Source of the DNA: Zingiber officinale
Taxonomy: Eukaryota > Streptophyta > Magnoliopsida > Zingiberales > Zingiberaceae
Reading direction: 5' to 3'
DNA length: 64,000 bases
Assembly: GCF_018446385.1 (NCBI RefSeq)
Contig: NC_056003.1
Location: 20,023,198 to 20,087,197 of the forward strand
This document shows positions 10,856 through 23,115 of the stretch, one piece after another; positions within the stretch are counted from its first letter, which is position 1, and each line of letters begins with the position of its first letter. The position numbers and the translations under genes are program-made. The notes beneath the pieces were generated by a model, which saw only the letters and a list, made by a program, of their open reading frames with translations, ran no database searches and was not told the origin of the DNA.

Positions 10856-13250
10856 TGTTGGTTGCTACTCGGAAAGCCTATAGGTTCCACTGTACAAAAA
10901 TTTTGTACAAAGGTCTGAACCTTTTCCTAGCTACCATGTGTTCTTTTAAATTAAATTTTGGATCGCCTGCGGAACTTAACACGTTTGATCCAAAACTTAA
11001 TCTATTTGTTCTTTTAGGTTTTGACTTGGATCTCCTGCGGAACTTAACACGTTCGACCCAAGTCTCCTTAAGTTATTAATTCCATTAAATATTAATTTCC
11101 ATAAAAGGTTCCCAGTACTGACGTGGCGAGGCACATGACCTTCTTGGATATGGGAGCAACCACCACCGACTAGACAAAACCTTTAATAGAAAGCTAATAT
11201 TTAATTTCCTAAAATAACTTTAGGTTAACCAAAGAGAATAATCAAATCACAAGGAAAAGAAAGAAACAAAAGAACACAACTTCGAAAAACCATATTCGAA
11301 ATTCTAGAACGTAAGCCTCTTGTATTTGGTATTATTTCCATAAATAATTAGCATGATGCGGAAATAGAAATTACTAGTTATACCTTGTAGAAAAACCTCT
11401 TGATCTTCTACCGTATTCCTCTTCTAACCTCGGACGTTGTGTGGGCAACGATCTACCGAGATGAGAAACCACCAACCACCTTCTTCTCCTCCAAGCAAGG
11501 TTCGGCCACAAAGGAAGAACTTTACCAAAGAAGAAAATCAAAATACTAACCAAGCTCCAAGAGATGCTAGCTTTCTCTCCTTCTTCTTCTTCTTCTCCAA
11601 GTAGTATCCGGCCACCACAAGAACTCCAAGAGAGATGAAGTATTCGGCCACCACAAGAGGAAGAGAGGGAGAGGGTAATGGCCGGCCACAACACCAAGGA
11701 GAAAGGGAGAGAAAACAATAGAGGTTGTCACTTGTGAAGGCACCCTCACCCCTTCTTTTATATTCCTTGGCCTAGGCAAATTAGGAAATTTAATTACAAT
11801 AAAATTTCCTTAATTTCCTTGACATGATTTATTTGAGAAAAATAAAATAAAATTTCCCAAATAAACTCTAATGGCCGGCCACATCAAGAGGAAGCAAATT
11901 GGACAAGTTTTAATCAACAATTAAAACTTTCCTTATTTGTTTCCGGAAATTTTAAAAAATAAAATTTCTCTTTAAAAATCTCTTCATGGTTAATAAAAGG
12001 AAATATCTATAATTTTAATTTTATTAACATGTGAATAATTTTAAAGAGAAAATAAAAATCTCTCCAATCTACAAATAAGGAAAGAGATCTAATCTCTTTC
12101 TTTAATCTTTGTAAATCTTTTACAAGAGATATTTTAATTTTAATTCTCTTTAAATTATATCTTCCACATAATAATAAAATCTAAAATTAAATTTCTTTTT
12201 ATTTAATTATGGCCGGCCCTACTAGCTTGGGTTCAAGCTAGGGCCGGCCACCTTAAACCCAGGCCCTAGCTTGGTTCCCAAGCTAGCTTGGCCGGCCCCC
12301 TTTAGGTGGGTATAGAAGGTGGGTATATGTGGGTATAATACTCTATAAATAAGAGGCTACGATAGGGACCGAGAGGAGGAATTGGTTTTGGTCTTCCGAT
12401 AAAATTAAGCATCCCATGTTCGCCCGAACACAACTTAATTTTATCAATGATAATTCATTCCACTAGAGAACTATCATTGAACTACGCACCAATCCCAAAT
12501 TACATTTTGGGCTCCTTCTTATTATGAGTGTGTTAGTCTCCTGTTTAAGATATCGAATGTCCACTAATTAAGTGAGTTACCGACAACTCATTTAATTAAT
12601 ATCTAAGTCCAAGAGTAGTACCACTCAACCTTATTATCATGTCGGACTAAGTCCACTGCAGGTTTAACATGACAATCTTTGTGAGCTCCTCTTGAGGACA
12701 TTATCAACCTAGTATCACTAGGACACAGTTTCCTTCTATAATCAACAACACACACTATGAGTGATACCATTTCCTAATTTATCGGGTTTATTGATTCATC
12801 GAACTAAATCTCACCCATTGATAAATTAAAGAAAAAAATATCAAACATATGTGCTTGTTATTATATTAGGATTAAGAGCACACACTTCCATAATAACTGA
12901 GGTCTTTATTCCTTTATAAAGTCAGTATAAAAGGAACGACCTCAAATGGTCCTACTCAATACACTCTGAGTGTACTAGTGTAATTATATAGTCAAGATAA
13001 ACTAATACCTAATTACACTACGACCTTCCAATGGTTTGTTCCTTTCCATCATGGTCGTGAGCTACTGTTTATAATTTATAAGCTACTGATAACATGATCT
13101 TCTGTGTGTGACACCACACACCATGTCATCTACAATATAAATTAATTGAACAACTACATTTATCATAAATGTAGACATTCGACTAATGTGATTCTTATTT
13201 CTAGATAAATGTTTATACCAAAAGCTAGGCTTTTAGTATACACTCCAACA
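10856..13250 (-). mobile_element. Copia-C solo LTR (minus strand) in the Gypsy-A LTR
   Basis: A 2395-bp insert starts TGTTGG and ends CCAACA on the plus strand, with the perfect target duplication GCGGG at 10851-10855 and 13251-13255. There is no internal region. In reverse complement its start matches the 5' LTR at 35375 (a TGTATACTAAAAG block) and its end matches that LTR's end near 37420-37494 (CACATGG...GCTAGGAAAAG), so it is a solo LTR in minus orientation. A closely similar solo LTR lies at 27254-29732. It contains several GGCCGGCC words. Confidence 0.9.
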
Positions 13251-13724
13251 GCGGGTACCTTGATTTTATGTCATTTGATATGCATAGTAATGTTTTTAAC
13301 AAATAACAACGATTGTGTTTTTCTTATCTGCTTCGGTTGATCACTACCCGATCTGTTACATGCTTGTTTGTTTATTTATTATGCACATCATGTTAGTACT
13401 TATCTGATTATACATGCTTATAGGGGTAGTGAAACAATCATGTTATATATAATGTTCAGGACCTAGGGTTTTTGATACCTTATCTGATCTGTGTACCTTT
13501 GATTTGATTAATTGTCTTATGGTACACATTTTATATTTATATATGGATATTGCTATGATGTTCAAGATATTGTCATGTTTAGTGTCATGCATCATCTCGC
13601 ATGATTGCATGCTGTGTGATAGTCTGCTCTATTATTGTCGAGCACATCGCTAGTTACTTGTATCTGTACAGACCACCACTCATGGGTTAGTGGTATATCA
13701 GACAGGTGTGTGGTAGTTCTGCTG

Positions 13725-13905
13725 TTTGGCTCCGTTGGTCTGGTGACTCAGCGTGGTAGCCAGCAGACAGTTCTGCTCTGTTTGGCTCCGTTGGTTTAGT
13801 GTAGCAGCATGGTAGCCGGCAGGCGGTTCGACTTTGTTTGACTCCATTGGTCCGCTCATGGGTAGTGTGACGCAACGTGGTAGCCGGCAGAGATTCCTCC
13901 CCGTC
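13725..13905 (+). repeat. local duplications within the Gypsy-A LTR
   Basis: Three diverged units share GTTTGGCTCCGTTGGT-like and GCGTGGTAGCCGGCAG-like blocks, 55-75 bases apart. The solo LTR at about 61215-61350 has two such units, and the minus-strand copy near 48470-48540 has about one. Copy number therefore varies between LTRs of the family. Confidence 0.6.
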
Positions 13906-14920
13906 ATCGTGTACCGGGAGATGAGAGCATTGAGCTCCCCCCATTTATGATTTGGGGTAGGAGGATAGGTGTACTCCGACAGCATCCCGTCCACTCGGTC
14001 ACTCATCAGGAGCAGTGATGGAAGAGAGCACGGTTGTCACAATCCTACGCACTCGGTCTCACCATTGTGTGTGAGATGGCTGACTGGCGTCAGGGGTGAC
14101 CATGACATTTGCATCATATGCATGATGCATTTATTGCTTGTGTTTGCTGCATTTACTTGCTGCATTTATATGGATGCATATGATTGACATGCATACAGGA
14201 TTTTGATACTTCTCGGTCTAATGACCCTGTTATACTTATACCCTAGTCTTGGTTAGTACAGTTTTCTCCTGCTTATTTCAGTTGCATTTATCCTTCTTGT
14301 ATCAGGAGACTGTACGCATGATTAGTGCTGGTTGTTATTTTCTTTATTATGCATATCAGTTGTTACTTGCTGAGTGTTGGACTCACACCCTCCTCCGTTG
14401 CTATTTTCAGGTTGATGCTGTCCGGAGAGTTCCAGTCGCTAGTCTCCTGCAGTCCACGAGGACGTGTGTTGATCTTTTAGTTTTTCTTGTTTAGACTATG
14501 TTTAGACTTGTGTTGTTTTGATACATCTGGATTTGTATCAGTTTACTATATGGATATTGTCGATGACTTTCATTCGGATTTGTTTTACTGCATGCCTGCC
14601 TAGACGGCAGAAGAGGTGAGTGGATTTATTCCGTCGGATTTGTGCTTTATGGGTGTAGTGGAGTAGGAAATATGTTTTGAGTTTTATGGGTGTAGTTGAG
14701 TAGGGTTGTTTTCGATTTTTCTTATCATTGCTTTAGTTGTTCACTATTAAACTGCGTGGATGTTTGGATGTGTGTTATGTTTTATTATTATTATTGTTTC
14801 GGCCGTGTTGGCCGATGTATATGTGGCCCTAGAGGCAATGTATAAAGTTTCAGATTGTCAGCCGTACAGGGGAGATGCTGCTAAAATTTCTTCGGAAAGG
14901 GACTCCCCCAGGGCGTGACA

Positions 14921-15428
14921 ATTCTACCAGGATTCATAAATTCTAGCATTTAACCTGGAGATCTAGAGTTCGAATCCTGGGGAAGGCAAAAATCCACTGG
15001 CCAGGGGTGGGAAGTCCTTGTGAGTAACGGTATGACCGAAGGGTCTTCGGTTGACGACATAAAGGGTCGCAAGTTGGGCCGCCATTGTGGCCGCCCAAGG
15101 GATCAAGGTTGGGCCGCCAGTTGGGTCGCTAGTGTGACCGCCCAAGGGGCCGGGTCGTTACATTTTCTAGCATATTTCTGAGTGTTTAATGAGTGTAAGA
15201 GGCTTCTCCGCCTACATGAAGGAGATTTTTTTGGTGTTTTCTTTTATCTTGGATTAAAAACTACCTAAGTTGTAATCAAGTAATTTTTTATTTTGTTTTA
15301 TTTTATTAGATGTTCAATTTTTTAATTTAATTATGCTACTAATCTGAGTTAAAAGATCGAGAAGGGTTTAGCTTTATTTTTTACTGGCAATTCACCCCCA
15401 CTCTTTTACCGACCCCACTGCACCAACA
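14921..15428 (+). repeat. LTR fragment related to the TR-GAG LTR end
   Basis: From about 15190 the sequence follows the R/U5 part of the TR-GAG LTR in order: GTAAGAGGCTTCTCCGCC, a TTGGATTAAAAAC block, AATCAAGTAA, GAGAAGGGTTTAGC, GCAATTCACCCCCACTC and a final CACCAACA. Gypsy-A is inserted into its upstream part at 14920/14921. No primer site or gag follows, so it is a solo or truncated relative. Confidence 0.65.
14950..15164 (+). mobile_element. SINE-like insertion, 215 bp
   Basis: The insert is flanked by the 9-bp direct repeat TTCTAGCAT (14941-14949 and 15165-15173). Near its start is a tRNA B-box-like GAGTTCGAATCC (14966-14977). Its second half holds repeated GGGCCGCC and GACCGCCCAAGGG words and ends CGTTACATT. 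No clear A box and no poly(A) tail are seen, so a SINE is only one reading; a short MITE-type insert is another. Confidence 0.4.
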
Positions 15429-16400
15429 ATCTCTTCTCCTCATTTCTTGTATTTGGATTGTAAGAATACTATTCTTCATGTCTTTGGTTTATTCTTCCTT
15501 TGTAATGGAGTAGATCTCTAGATTTAGAATATAGGAAGTAGTTGTGATGTAATGTTGATGTATGAACCATATTTTTGGATATTTTATTGTGTAATGATAT
15601 GTTCTATAGACTTATTCTTTTGTGTTGTGTCTTGTATGTGTTTAATGAAATGTGTGTGACATCAATACATTTAGATGTAAAGTTTTGTTCAACATATAAA
15701 GGAGATACTCTAGTTTGTTTAATCGGGAACCCTATGACAGAGGGTATCCCTTACTTTCTAGTATATTATCCTTGAAATGGAAGGTAATTCCCTACAAGGA
15801 AAGCTAACTAGAGTTTAGAGGGGGTTTCTTTGATTAATGTTAGTAAGTTATTTATATAATCTAGTGATTATATGATCGAAGATCTCTGTGACAGAGGATA
15901 CCCCTTTAACCATACCTTCTAGGTTATATCTTCTACTTTATTACATTAATCTACCATTAGAAAGTAAATTGGTTAACTCTAGAGATTGTATAACCAGGGG
16001 GTCCTAGGGTATTCCTTTAACCAAACTTTCTAGAGTTGCTTCTTTACTTAATGACATTAGGACTTGGATAAACTCTCCGCTACAACCTACGCAGGGTTGT
16101 GTCAGACTTCAGTTAAAATTTCTACAAAAATGTAAGCATGGAGTTAGGTAGATAAACAATGCATAGGGACATTAATTAGCATAATAACGAAACTAAAATC
16201 CTAAAATCTATCATCCTTCATTGACTTACGCTCATTCTCTCCCTCTCTACTCTCTCTTTCTGTCTCTCTCTCTTGTGTATGTGACCACAAACCATCTTCG
16301 ATTGTCTAGATAACTCACCATGTGAAGTTAATTAGTATTTAATCAATAGTCCATGTGAGATCAATATTTTATTACTTGACGATAACCATGCACTTGCAAA
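15429..16400. other. no gene recognised; diverged short repeats
   Basis: About 1 kb without a convincing frame. Three loosely similar stretches near 15720-15775, 15880-15930 and 15990-16035 share a GGGTATCCC/GGGTATTCC word with TTTAACC and TTCTAG nearby, suggesting an eroded tandem repeat. A CT microsatellite lies at about 16232-16277. Confidence 0.4.
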
Positions 16401-16409
16401 TTGTATACA

Positions 16410-16855
16410 TTAGGCAGGTGCAAGAGTAGGCTCGTTTATAACTTGGTTGATTAGAATGAGAGTCTGGATGCACGGTGTATGACCTGAATGCCTTGGAGAG
16501 TGGAGGTATAGTGTATGACTTGAATGCCTTAGAGCTTGAAGGTACAGTGTATGACCCAAATGCCTTGGAGCTTAGAGACACAATGTATGACCTAAATACC
16601 TTAGAATATGGGTGTGAGGGCATGCTCGCTTATAACTCGGTCGGTCGATATGAGAGTCTAGGATAGGCACGAGAGCAAGCTCTCTTATAACTCGGTCGGT
16701 CATCTTGAGAGTCTGGAGGTACAGTGTATGACCCGAATGCCTTGGAGAGTGGAGGCATAGTGTATGACCTGAATACCTTGGAGAACTGAGGCACGGTGTA
16801 TGACCTGAATGCCTTAGAGAACTAAGGAGGCACAGTGTATGACTCAAATACCCTA
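16410..16855 (+). repeat. composite minisatellite
   Basis: Two units alternate. Unit 1 (36-39 bp) is a GTGTATGACCTGAATGCCTT core with GGAGG(C/T)A(C/T)(A/G) before it; copies start near 16473, 16509, 16547, 16582, 16725, 16758, 16795 and 16833. Unit 2 (about 47 bp) has a TTATAACTCGGTCGGT core followed by GAGAGTCTGG; copies lie near 16436, 16630 and 16685. Short frames on both strands here come from the repeat. Confidence 0.85.
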
Positions 16856-17254
16856 AATTTTTTACTGTGTTAAAGATAGAGATATATTTTAAATCTTAAA
16901 ATAGAAAATTTAAATTTTAGACTTATTTGTCAGATTAGCTTGAGTGGATAATCTTAAGCTGTAAAATATGGATGGATGAGCCGTTTGGTATGGCTGAGCT
17001 ATCGATTTAGGCATATCTGCAACTAGAGCTATTTCAGAGCTACCGATCGGATTTGACTTGCCAATTGGATGTTGTCTATTTTGATTACTAGCGATTGGCA
17101 TTTGTTTGGGGATGTCGGTCAAACTTCACGTGAAGATTCCACTCGAATGTTTTGATCCTCAAATTTGTTGATCGACTATTTGCTTTGAGCGTCTGCCCAA
17201 CTCTTCCTACTATGTTCTTGAAAGAGATCCTTAAGAGGAGGGAGAGGTTGATCC

Positions 17255-18515
17255 TTTATTTACTTCTCTTGATTCGGTCGTTCGATTAAGCCTCTTGGCA
17301 TACTGATAGCACTCACTGGTAGCATTATAAGGAGATTGATGGTAATCACAAAATGTCTGCGCCTTCTAGGTAATGATTGATCCACTTCCTGCATTGCCCT
17401 TTCTTCTCGAACTTGAAGAAGATTTTGGCAGGAATTTATAGAGAGTTTTTGAGGTGGTAATAGTTTCCAACTGGCTTGACTGATCGAAGCTAAGACAGCC
17501 ACCTCCTTGCGAGCTGCCATGGCTTCCTCTGTATTAATGTATTTGACCACTTTCCCCAATAGGCTGTTGAAGTCTTTTGGGGACTTTCTGACAAGGACTT
17601 AGAAAAATTCTCCTTCTAAAAGGCCTTGGGAGAAGGTACTTATTAATATCATAAAAGTGGCGGACAGAACATCTAGAGCCACTTAGCTGAATCGTCTGAT
17701 GTATGCTTGTAGGGATTCTTTGGCCCCTTGCTTGAGCATGAACAGACTCAAGCTGGTCTTTTGATACCTCCTGCTAATGGCAAAGTGGTGCAAAAAGGCT
17801 TTATGAAAATCTTTAAAGCAGCAAATGGACTCAGCTGGAAACTGGCTGAATCATCTTTGTGCGGAGCTCGAAAGAGTGGTAAGAAACACTCGATGCTTAA
17901 CGTCATCCGTGTATTGATGAAGGATTACTACATTTCCAGTTTAAGTAGAAGATCTTCTAGGTCGGTCACTCCTCCGTATTCTCCGATCATCCAAGGGTGG
18001 AAGTGACTCCGCAGTCTGTCCTCCAAAATTTCTTAAGAGAATGACATTCTTATCCGCTCTAGAGAACCATTAGGGGTTTGAGCCTTTCCCTTTCACGGAT
18101 CTCGAGCGGCTGCGCCTCTAGAAGATGATACTTGGGGCCTTTCCATTCATTCTATATTGTCGAACGATGTGCAGAACAAAGCCCTGTGATACCCGACAGG
18201 GGAGGACAGCATGGGCGGCAAGCTGATCAGTTGCACGAGCACTTGCATGAAACCTACCGAAGGAGGAGGAACTTGTTGGAACCTAATCAGGGCTTCCACT
18301 TATGTCCCTCACTTGGTGTGAGGGCTCGTTATTAATGCAGCTAGGTTGTGCGGCAGAGGACCTTAAACCACTGCTTGTTGTTGCAGCACTAACTTTTGCG
18401 CTCAGCCCATTATTAGCAGCTACAAGTCTTCTTATGATAAGGTGACAGTGGTGAGTCATCCAGCCTCTTCCATCTTCGGGTTTCATATTCAAGCGAAGTT
18501 CCCACAAATGGCACT
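17255..18515 (-). pseudogene. Tat/Retand-like gypsy gag remnant
   Basis: On the minus strand successive pieces read as the capsid part of a Tat-clade gag: KTSLSLFMLKQGAKESL, QAYIRRFS, VALDVLSATF, FSQGLLEGEFF, then SPKDFNSLLGKVVKYINTEE and AMAARKEV at about 17500-17560. Several stops and at least one frameshift break it. The expected sequence just after a Tat-type 5' LTR (AGTGCCATTTGTGGGAACTT, compare the usual GGCGCCGTCTGTGGGAA) is at about 18492-18515. Pol is not found downstream. Confidence 0.7.
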
Positions 18516-18517
18516 AA

Positions 18518-19490
18518 ATTTGATCCTTTCTGAAAGCCAAGGAGATGGCGCGCTAGCTATCGGACGGTGTCGAGGTGGCTTGGATGTTGATCGTGTGAAG
18601 ACTGTGAGCTAAAGTAAAGTGACATCAAGTGAACTTGCGCAACAAAGATAAGAACTAGGAGAAGGAAGCATTAGTCACCAGGCCAGGGAAGGGGTCCCTA
18701 ATGCAAGTACTCTGATGTTCAAGTTAGAACAGTAGCCGAACGAAATAGAGAAAATGGTGAACAGTAGAATAACAGTGTAAATGAGCAAGTGTGTGGATGT
18801 GTATGCATTCATGTGCGTACTTGGCCAACGGAGAGGACCGTCATTTTTATACAACCTCTCATAACCTCCGCATTAATGAGGCAGCAAAGAATGTCTGGTG
18901 TCAGAGTATGTCGGGTGGTGGATTATGTACGACAACCCTCCTATATCCGGAGAAAGACTTCATTGCATGCATATGTTTGATTAATGACATATCTTCTGAT
19001 AAGTTATTACGATTATCTGACAATATTGTCTCTTAAAGAGAGTCCGACCAGCTTTGGGCCTACCGATTGTAGATTAGGAGTCATGCTCATGTGGGGAACT
19101 GGGCTCCCGATGTCTGACTGGCGCTAGGGCCGGATGGATGTAAGCTGAGGGTCATACCCATAAGTAAGAAGCAGAGCCCTAGAGGTTCGACCAGCTCTGG
19201 AGCCGACCGACTATAGATTGGGGGCCCTAACTCTACATAGTAGGTTGCTAAGGACCGTGGATTCAACCTGCGCTAAGTTTTCCCAAGTTTATGTTGGAGA
19301 TTCGACATCCATTCGGTCAAGATGTCCGGTAGGACTTTATGTTAGGAATTCATCTTGCACTCAGTCGCTACATTTGAATGTAGAGTTTGGTCCAGCCAAG
19401 CAATGTGTGTGGCTTGTCTGATTGACCCTTTGGTCTGATTGGTCAGAATACTCGGTAGTGACACTTGACTTATTTCGGCATGGCACCATA
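18518..19490 (-). repeat. Tat-like LTR, minus strand, approximate ends
   Basis: It lies just upstream (in minus orientation) of the Tat-type leader. It contains a minus-strand TATA box (TGTATAAAAATGACGG, about 18836-18851) and GC-richer, non-coding sequence with CCGACCAGCT-type words near 19048, 19188 and 19201. The outer end near 19490 is a guess; no target duplication was found. Confidence 0.5.
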
Positions 19491-19776
19491 TAACCTGAGA
19501 GTTGACCCCTTCTTAATTTTGATCGCCATATCAACCGGCTTTCTTAATATCAAACCTAACTTCAAGGGTCCTACTTTAGTTGTCGTATCAAATTTAAATA
19601 ACCCTACCTCGAGAATAAGAATTCTAATTTAGCTCACCTCTCAACAAAAAAAAAAAAAAAATCTTTTCAAGAAATAAAAATTTAAGAGACAAACATATAA
19701 AATATTTTTTTTCTTAACTCAAACTACTGATTTTTTTTTTTTTTGCAAAATTATTCCTCTTCTTAATTATATTCAG

Positions 19777-19904
19777 AACATCCCTCGAAGAATAGGAATT
19801 CAAATGATGATGCTTTTGCATATGAAGAGGGCAACATCGAGTATGCCAATGCTCCATCTCTTGGTCCTATATCAATAACATCACTACTCAACTCACTAGA
19901 GAAC
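19777..19904 (+). other. possible exon-like segment, unidentified
   Basis: The segment is preceded by a pyrimidine-rich tract and TATATTCAG and followed by GTACGT, as for an internal exon. One frame is open through all 42 codons, with NDDAFAYEEGNIEYANAPSL in the middle. I do not recognise the protein and see no partner exon. It could be a gene relic or chance. Confidence 0.25.
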
Positions 19905-22060
19905 GTACGTTTTAATCTTAATTATACTGCCGATCGAGAATTAAGGAAACAATGGAACACTTTTCTTAGACTTTATTTTTCGCATGCACAACATCATCCT
20001 TCCTAGTGACAATGGAACTTTAGATTGTTGAAGTTTGAGGGTTTACAGATCAAACTGGGGAATTAAAGTTGGGAGAAAGAAACTGCAGGCATGGCGTCAA
20101 GCCCAGTCATGTGATTGAAGTAAACCCTCCAAATGCATGACGTACTACGTCTCAACGCGTGCCTCATAATTACCCATAGAAACAACAAAAATTGTTCCTT
20201 GTCGCAACACTTCCTCTCCACTCGGCAATTTGTCAACTCTCAATTAGATGATCAGCCTCACTCCTCTTCACTAGTTGAGTACTCCTGCTTTACTCAGGTT
20301 CCGTCCATCAGACAGATTATTGACTTCGGGAGCAATTTTACCCACATTACAGGCAAACCCTAGCTAGACAAATAACCACGAGGCTAGCTTGTTTATCATC
20401 TTAGTAAATATTATTATGGTTTCTCAAAACATATATATTTGCATTAATCTTATGTGTTACAGGATGTAAGTTTTAATGTTTAATTAATATGCAGATATAA
20501 TCATTTGCAACTGAATCTCCACCTTTTATGCATGCGTAAAATAGATTTGTTCAGATGAATATATACTTGAAGGACTTATACAAATGAAACACTTGGAGAA
20601 TGGCTGTATCCAATCTACCGTTCTACTGTTATACCTTACAGCTAGGAGGGAAATTGATTTCTGGCAAGTATTTGTAATGATGGTATAGCTAGGTGCACGT
20701 AACTAACGTGATCCTTTTCTGAATTAACATTCATTCTGATTTGTTTAAAGAGAATTAATGCCTACCGCTCACAACATTTTGGATTGTTGTGTTTCTTCTT
20801 CCTCATTTGAAATTTGCAATCGTTTATAATACGCATGGCAAACAAAAGAGGCATGGTCAAGCGAATGGGACTGCAAATTTCCTAAGCAAATTTTAGTATT
20901 CAATCAAACAAGTTCGAATTAAGAATTCGATAACATCTAAGAGAATGATGTTCATCATCTACTGCGAATATGTTGGAGTCAGCTTCCCTTTCAGCTGCAG
21001 GCGTGAAGGACGAGCTAGCTAGCTAGGCTGGCGCCTCTACACGTGAATTTGCTGAGAAAGACGACCGGGCATCTGGCCGGGCACAAGCTAGCTAGCGCGT
21101 CAGTCAGCTGTCGATCGCCGGCCATAGATCTGCAGTGCATGTAGGCGAATTCCACACGCACCAGAATGTTGTTTTGTACGTACGCGACTTGGGATTCAAA
21201 TCCGTAGGCCCAAACGTTGATTGCGCACGCTATTAATAAGCTGCAAAAATGGATCGTCAATACACTTAATCAATCACTCACCTCCAACAAATCTGTCCAC
21301 CTCCTCCCCATCCAGCCAACAAATTAAATACATACAATTTACCCCGTAGATCACGAATCGAAGAGAGAAAAAAAATAATATATACATACTATTTTGAAAA
21401 AGAAATGAAACTAGATGATTAAACTTAACTTGGATTTGGGAGCATGAATAGTTTTAATTTATTAACACAAGATTTAAGTTTAGATTTGTTTAAAAAAAAC
21501 AAAAGATAATGGTTTAATTAGTACCCTGCCTTTAGCGTATATAGCTGAAGAAATTGACTTATAATCTTTTAAAGTCTATTATTGTAGGCTTCAGTTTTAC
21601 ATGGTACTTGAGTTTTAATGAAAACTTACTTTGGTTGAATAAACAAAAACATGTCATATAAGAGGCCAAACATAGAATTATTTTTCTTGAATTTTGTTTT
21701 TTTGTTTTTGGCACACAACTAAGAGTGCCAAACATATTACAATCCTTCGAATAAAAAAAAGACTTATCTATTGACTTAAAGACGTGATTATTGTGATTTT
21801 AGTGGCATTATTTTTCTAGTTAATCAGAGACTTGATAAAGTATTTTACACATGCCACAATATATAAATTAATTCCTTTGATATTCAGAATCGTATTTGCA
21901 TCTTAATTAGTTATTAAAAAAAAGACTTGTCGTACTTGTACGAGGTGATGCTCTCTTAAGATTAGAACGACAGCGTGGACTTTAAACATTTTTCAAAAAC
22001 TCACAAAATGGGAATAATTTAGAGTAATCTATAAAATTTTAGTATGTTAGTATAGTCCAA
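19905..22060. other. intergenic, no gene recognised
   Basis: About 2.2 kb with balanced base composition and no family I can name. It includes GCTAGC-rich stretches (about 21014-21030 and 21085-21100) and AT-rich runs. The frame on the minus strand at 21015-21260 has no recognisable domain. Part of it may be distal upstream sequence of the MYB gene. Confidence 0.4.
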
Positions 22061-22064
22061 CACA

Positions 22065-22800
22065 AGATTGATCAAGTTGATCTAGCTTAGTTGAACATAC
22101 TCGAGTTGAATTTTGATGTTTGATCAATATATTAGTCGGATTGAGTAAAACGTCAAATAAGTCAAAGTTTGACCAGACACTTGATGATAGAGAATTCTAA
22201 GTGAGTTAATAGTTGACCAAACACTTAACAGTATGAAGTCTGACAGTGAGTTGACAAGAGAACAGTCTAAGTAAGTCGTCATTGATCGAACATGTGATGT
22301 TAGACAAGTATGAAAAATCCTAACCGATTCGGATGTTCAGTAAATGCAGAAGTCCAAACATGTGAAGGAAGACTGAATGTTTGACATTAGAGAAGTCTTG
22401 ACAAGTTAAGGTGAATCGGATGCTAAACAACTTAAAATTCAAGCAGAACAAATTGGATGTTTGAGGGATTTTGAGGGTTTCTTACGGTAACTGAGGTTGA
22501 TACAATAATTAGGGTTGGTACACTAACGAGATTGGCTACATTGTCATGTTTAGAACTATATTGTGTTTGCTATTATATCAATCGATTGATGAGTTTGATC
22601 AATCGATTGTTGACATCGTAGCAGTGAACAGAAGATTTAAAAATCAATTTGAAAACTTGACTGGTAATGAGGTTTAGCAGTTGACTAATAACACTATAAC
22701 AGCAAATAAATGGTTAAAAAATCGATAGAAAATTAAACTGGTTGTTTATCTGTCAATTGATTTATGATATTTATGGTAAAAATGAATCGGTAAGAAAGCA
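22065..22800 (+). repeat. old Copia-B LTR remnant
   Basis: Loosely similar to the LTR at 25163-26527: the order is GATTGATCAAGTTGA, GAGTTGAATTTTGATG, TTGATCAATATAT, TCAAAGTTTGACC, repeated GACAAGTT and GGATGTT words, then CAATCGATTGATGAG and CAATCGATTG near 22578-22611. Heavily diverged and without clear ends. Confidence 0.45.
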
Positions 22801-23115
22801 AGCAAGTTAATTTACTATTTTGCTTGATTATCTCATACACCCTCCCAAACTATCAAAATCAAAAATACATATACACGCTTAAATTATAATTAGGAACTCA
22901 TGTTTCTTAGGCTATATCTAATAAGAAATCATAAAATTATACGTCACGTAATCTCTTACATGTCACCGTCTTTCAATAGAAGTGTGCTAAGTTCCCAAAT
23001 AGCACATGTCCCTGTCTCGTTTCCTATGATTAATACAAAATTTCCCCTGCTACAGAGCCAGCAGCACCAGTACATAAGGAACAAGGATCCATATCGATCT
23101 CTCTATCTCTCTCTC

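Larger units (their letters stand above)
9590..14920 (+). repeat. 3' LTR of Gypsy-A, interrupted by a solo LTR
   Basis: It starts TGTAAAATACC and ends GGGCGTGACA. Without the insertion at 10856-13250 and its duplicated target the LTR is about 2.93 kb, matching relatives at 59429-62336 (2.9 kb) and 47493-50230 (2.7 kb). It holds a GC- and pyrimidine-rich block (about 9770-10350) with repeated GCCCTAG words and a region of local duplications near 13725-13905. Frames such as 9674-10084 are chance frames in the pyrimidine-rich block. Confidence 0.9.

Noticed and set aside
14960-14985. A tRNA gene suggested by GTTCGAATCC
   Set aside because: No acceptor stem or A box can be paired around it. Similar words at 53286 and 53440 lie inside an LTR.
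17728-18006. Plus-strand frame of 92 codons
   Set aside because: The minus strand reads as Tat-type gag through this stretch, so the plus frame is a shadow.
21014-21110. MicroRNA-like foldback between two GCTAGC-rich stretches
   Set aside because: The arms pair only over short GCTAGC words, with no extended stem and no recognised mature miRNA.
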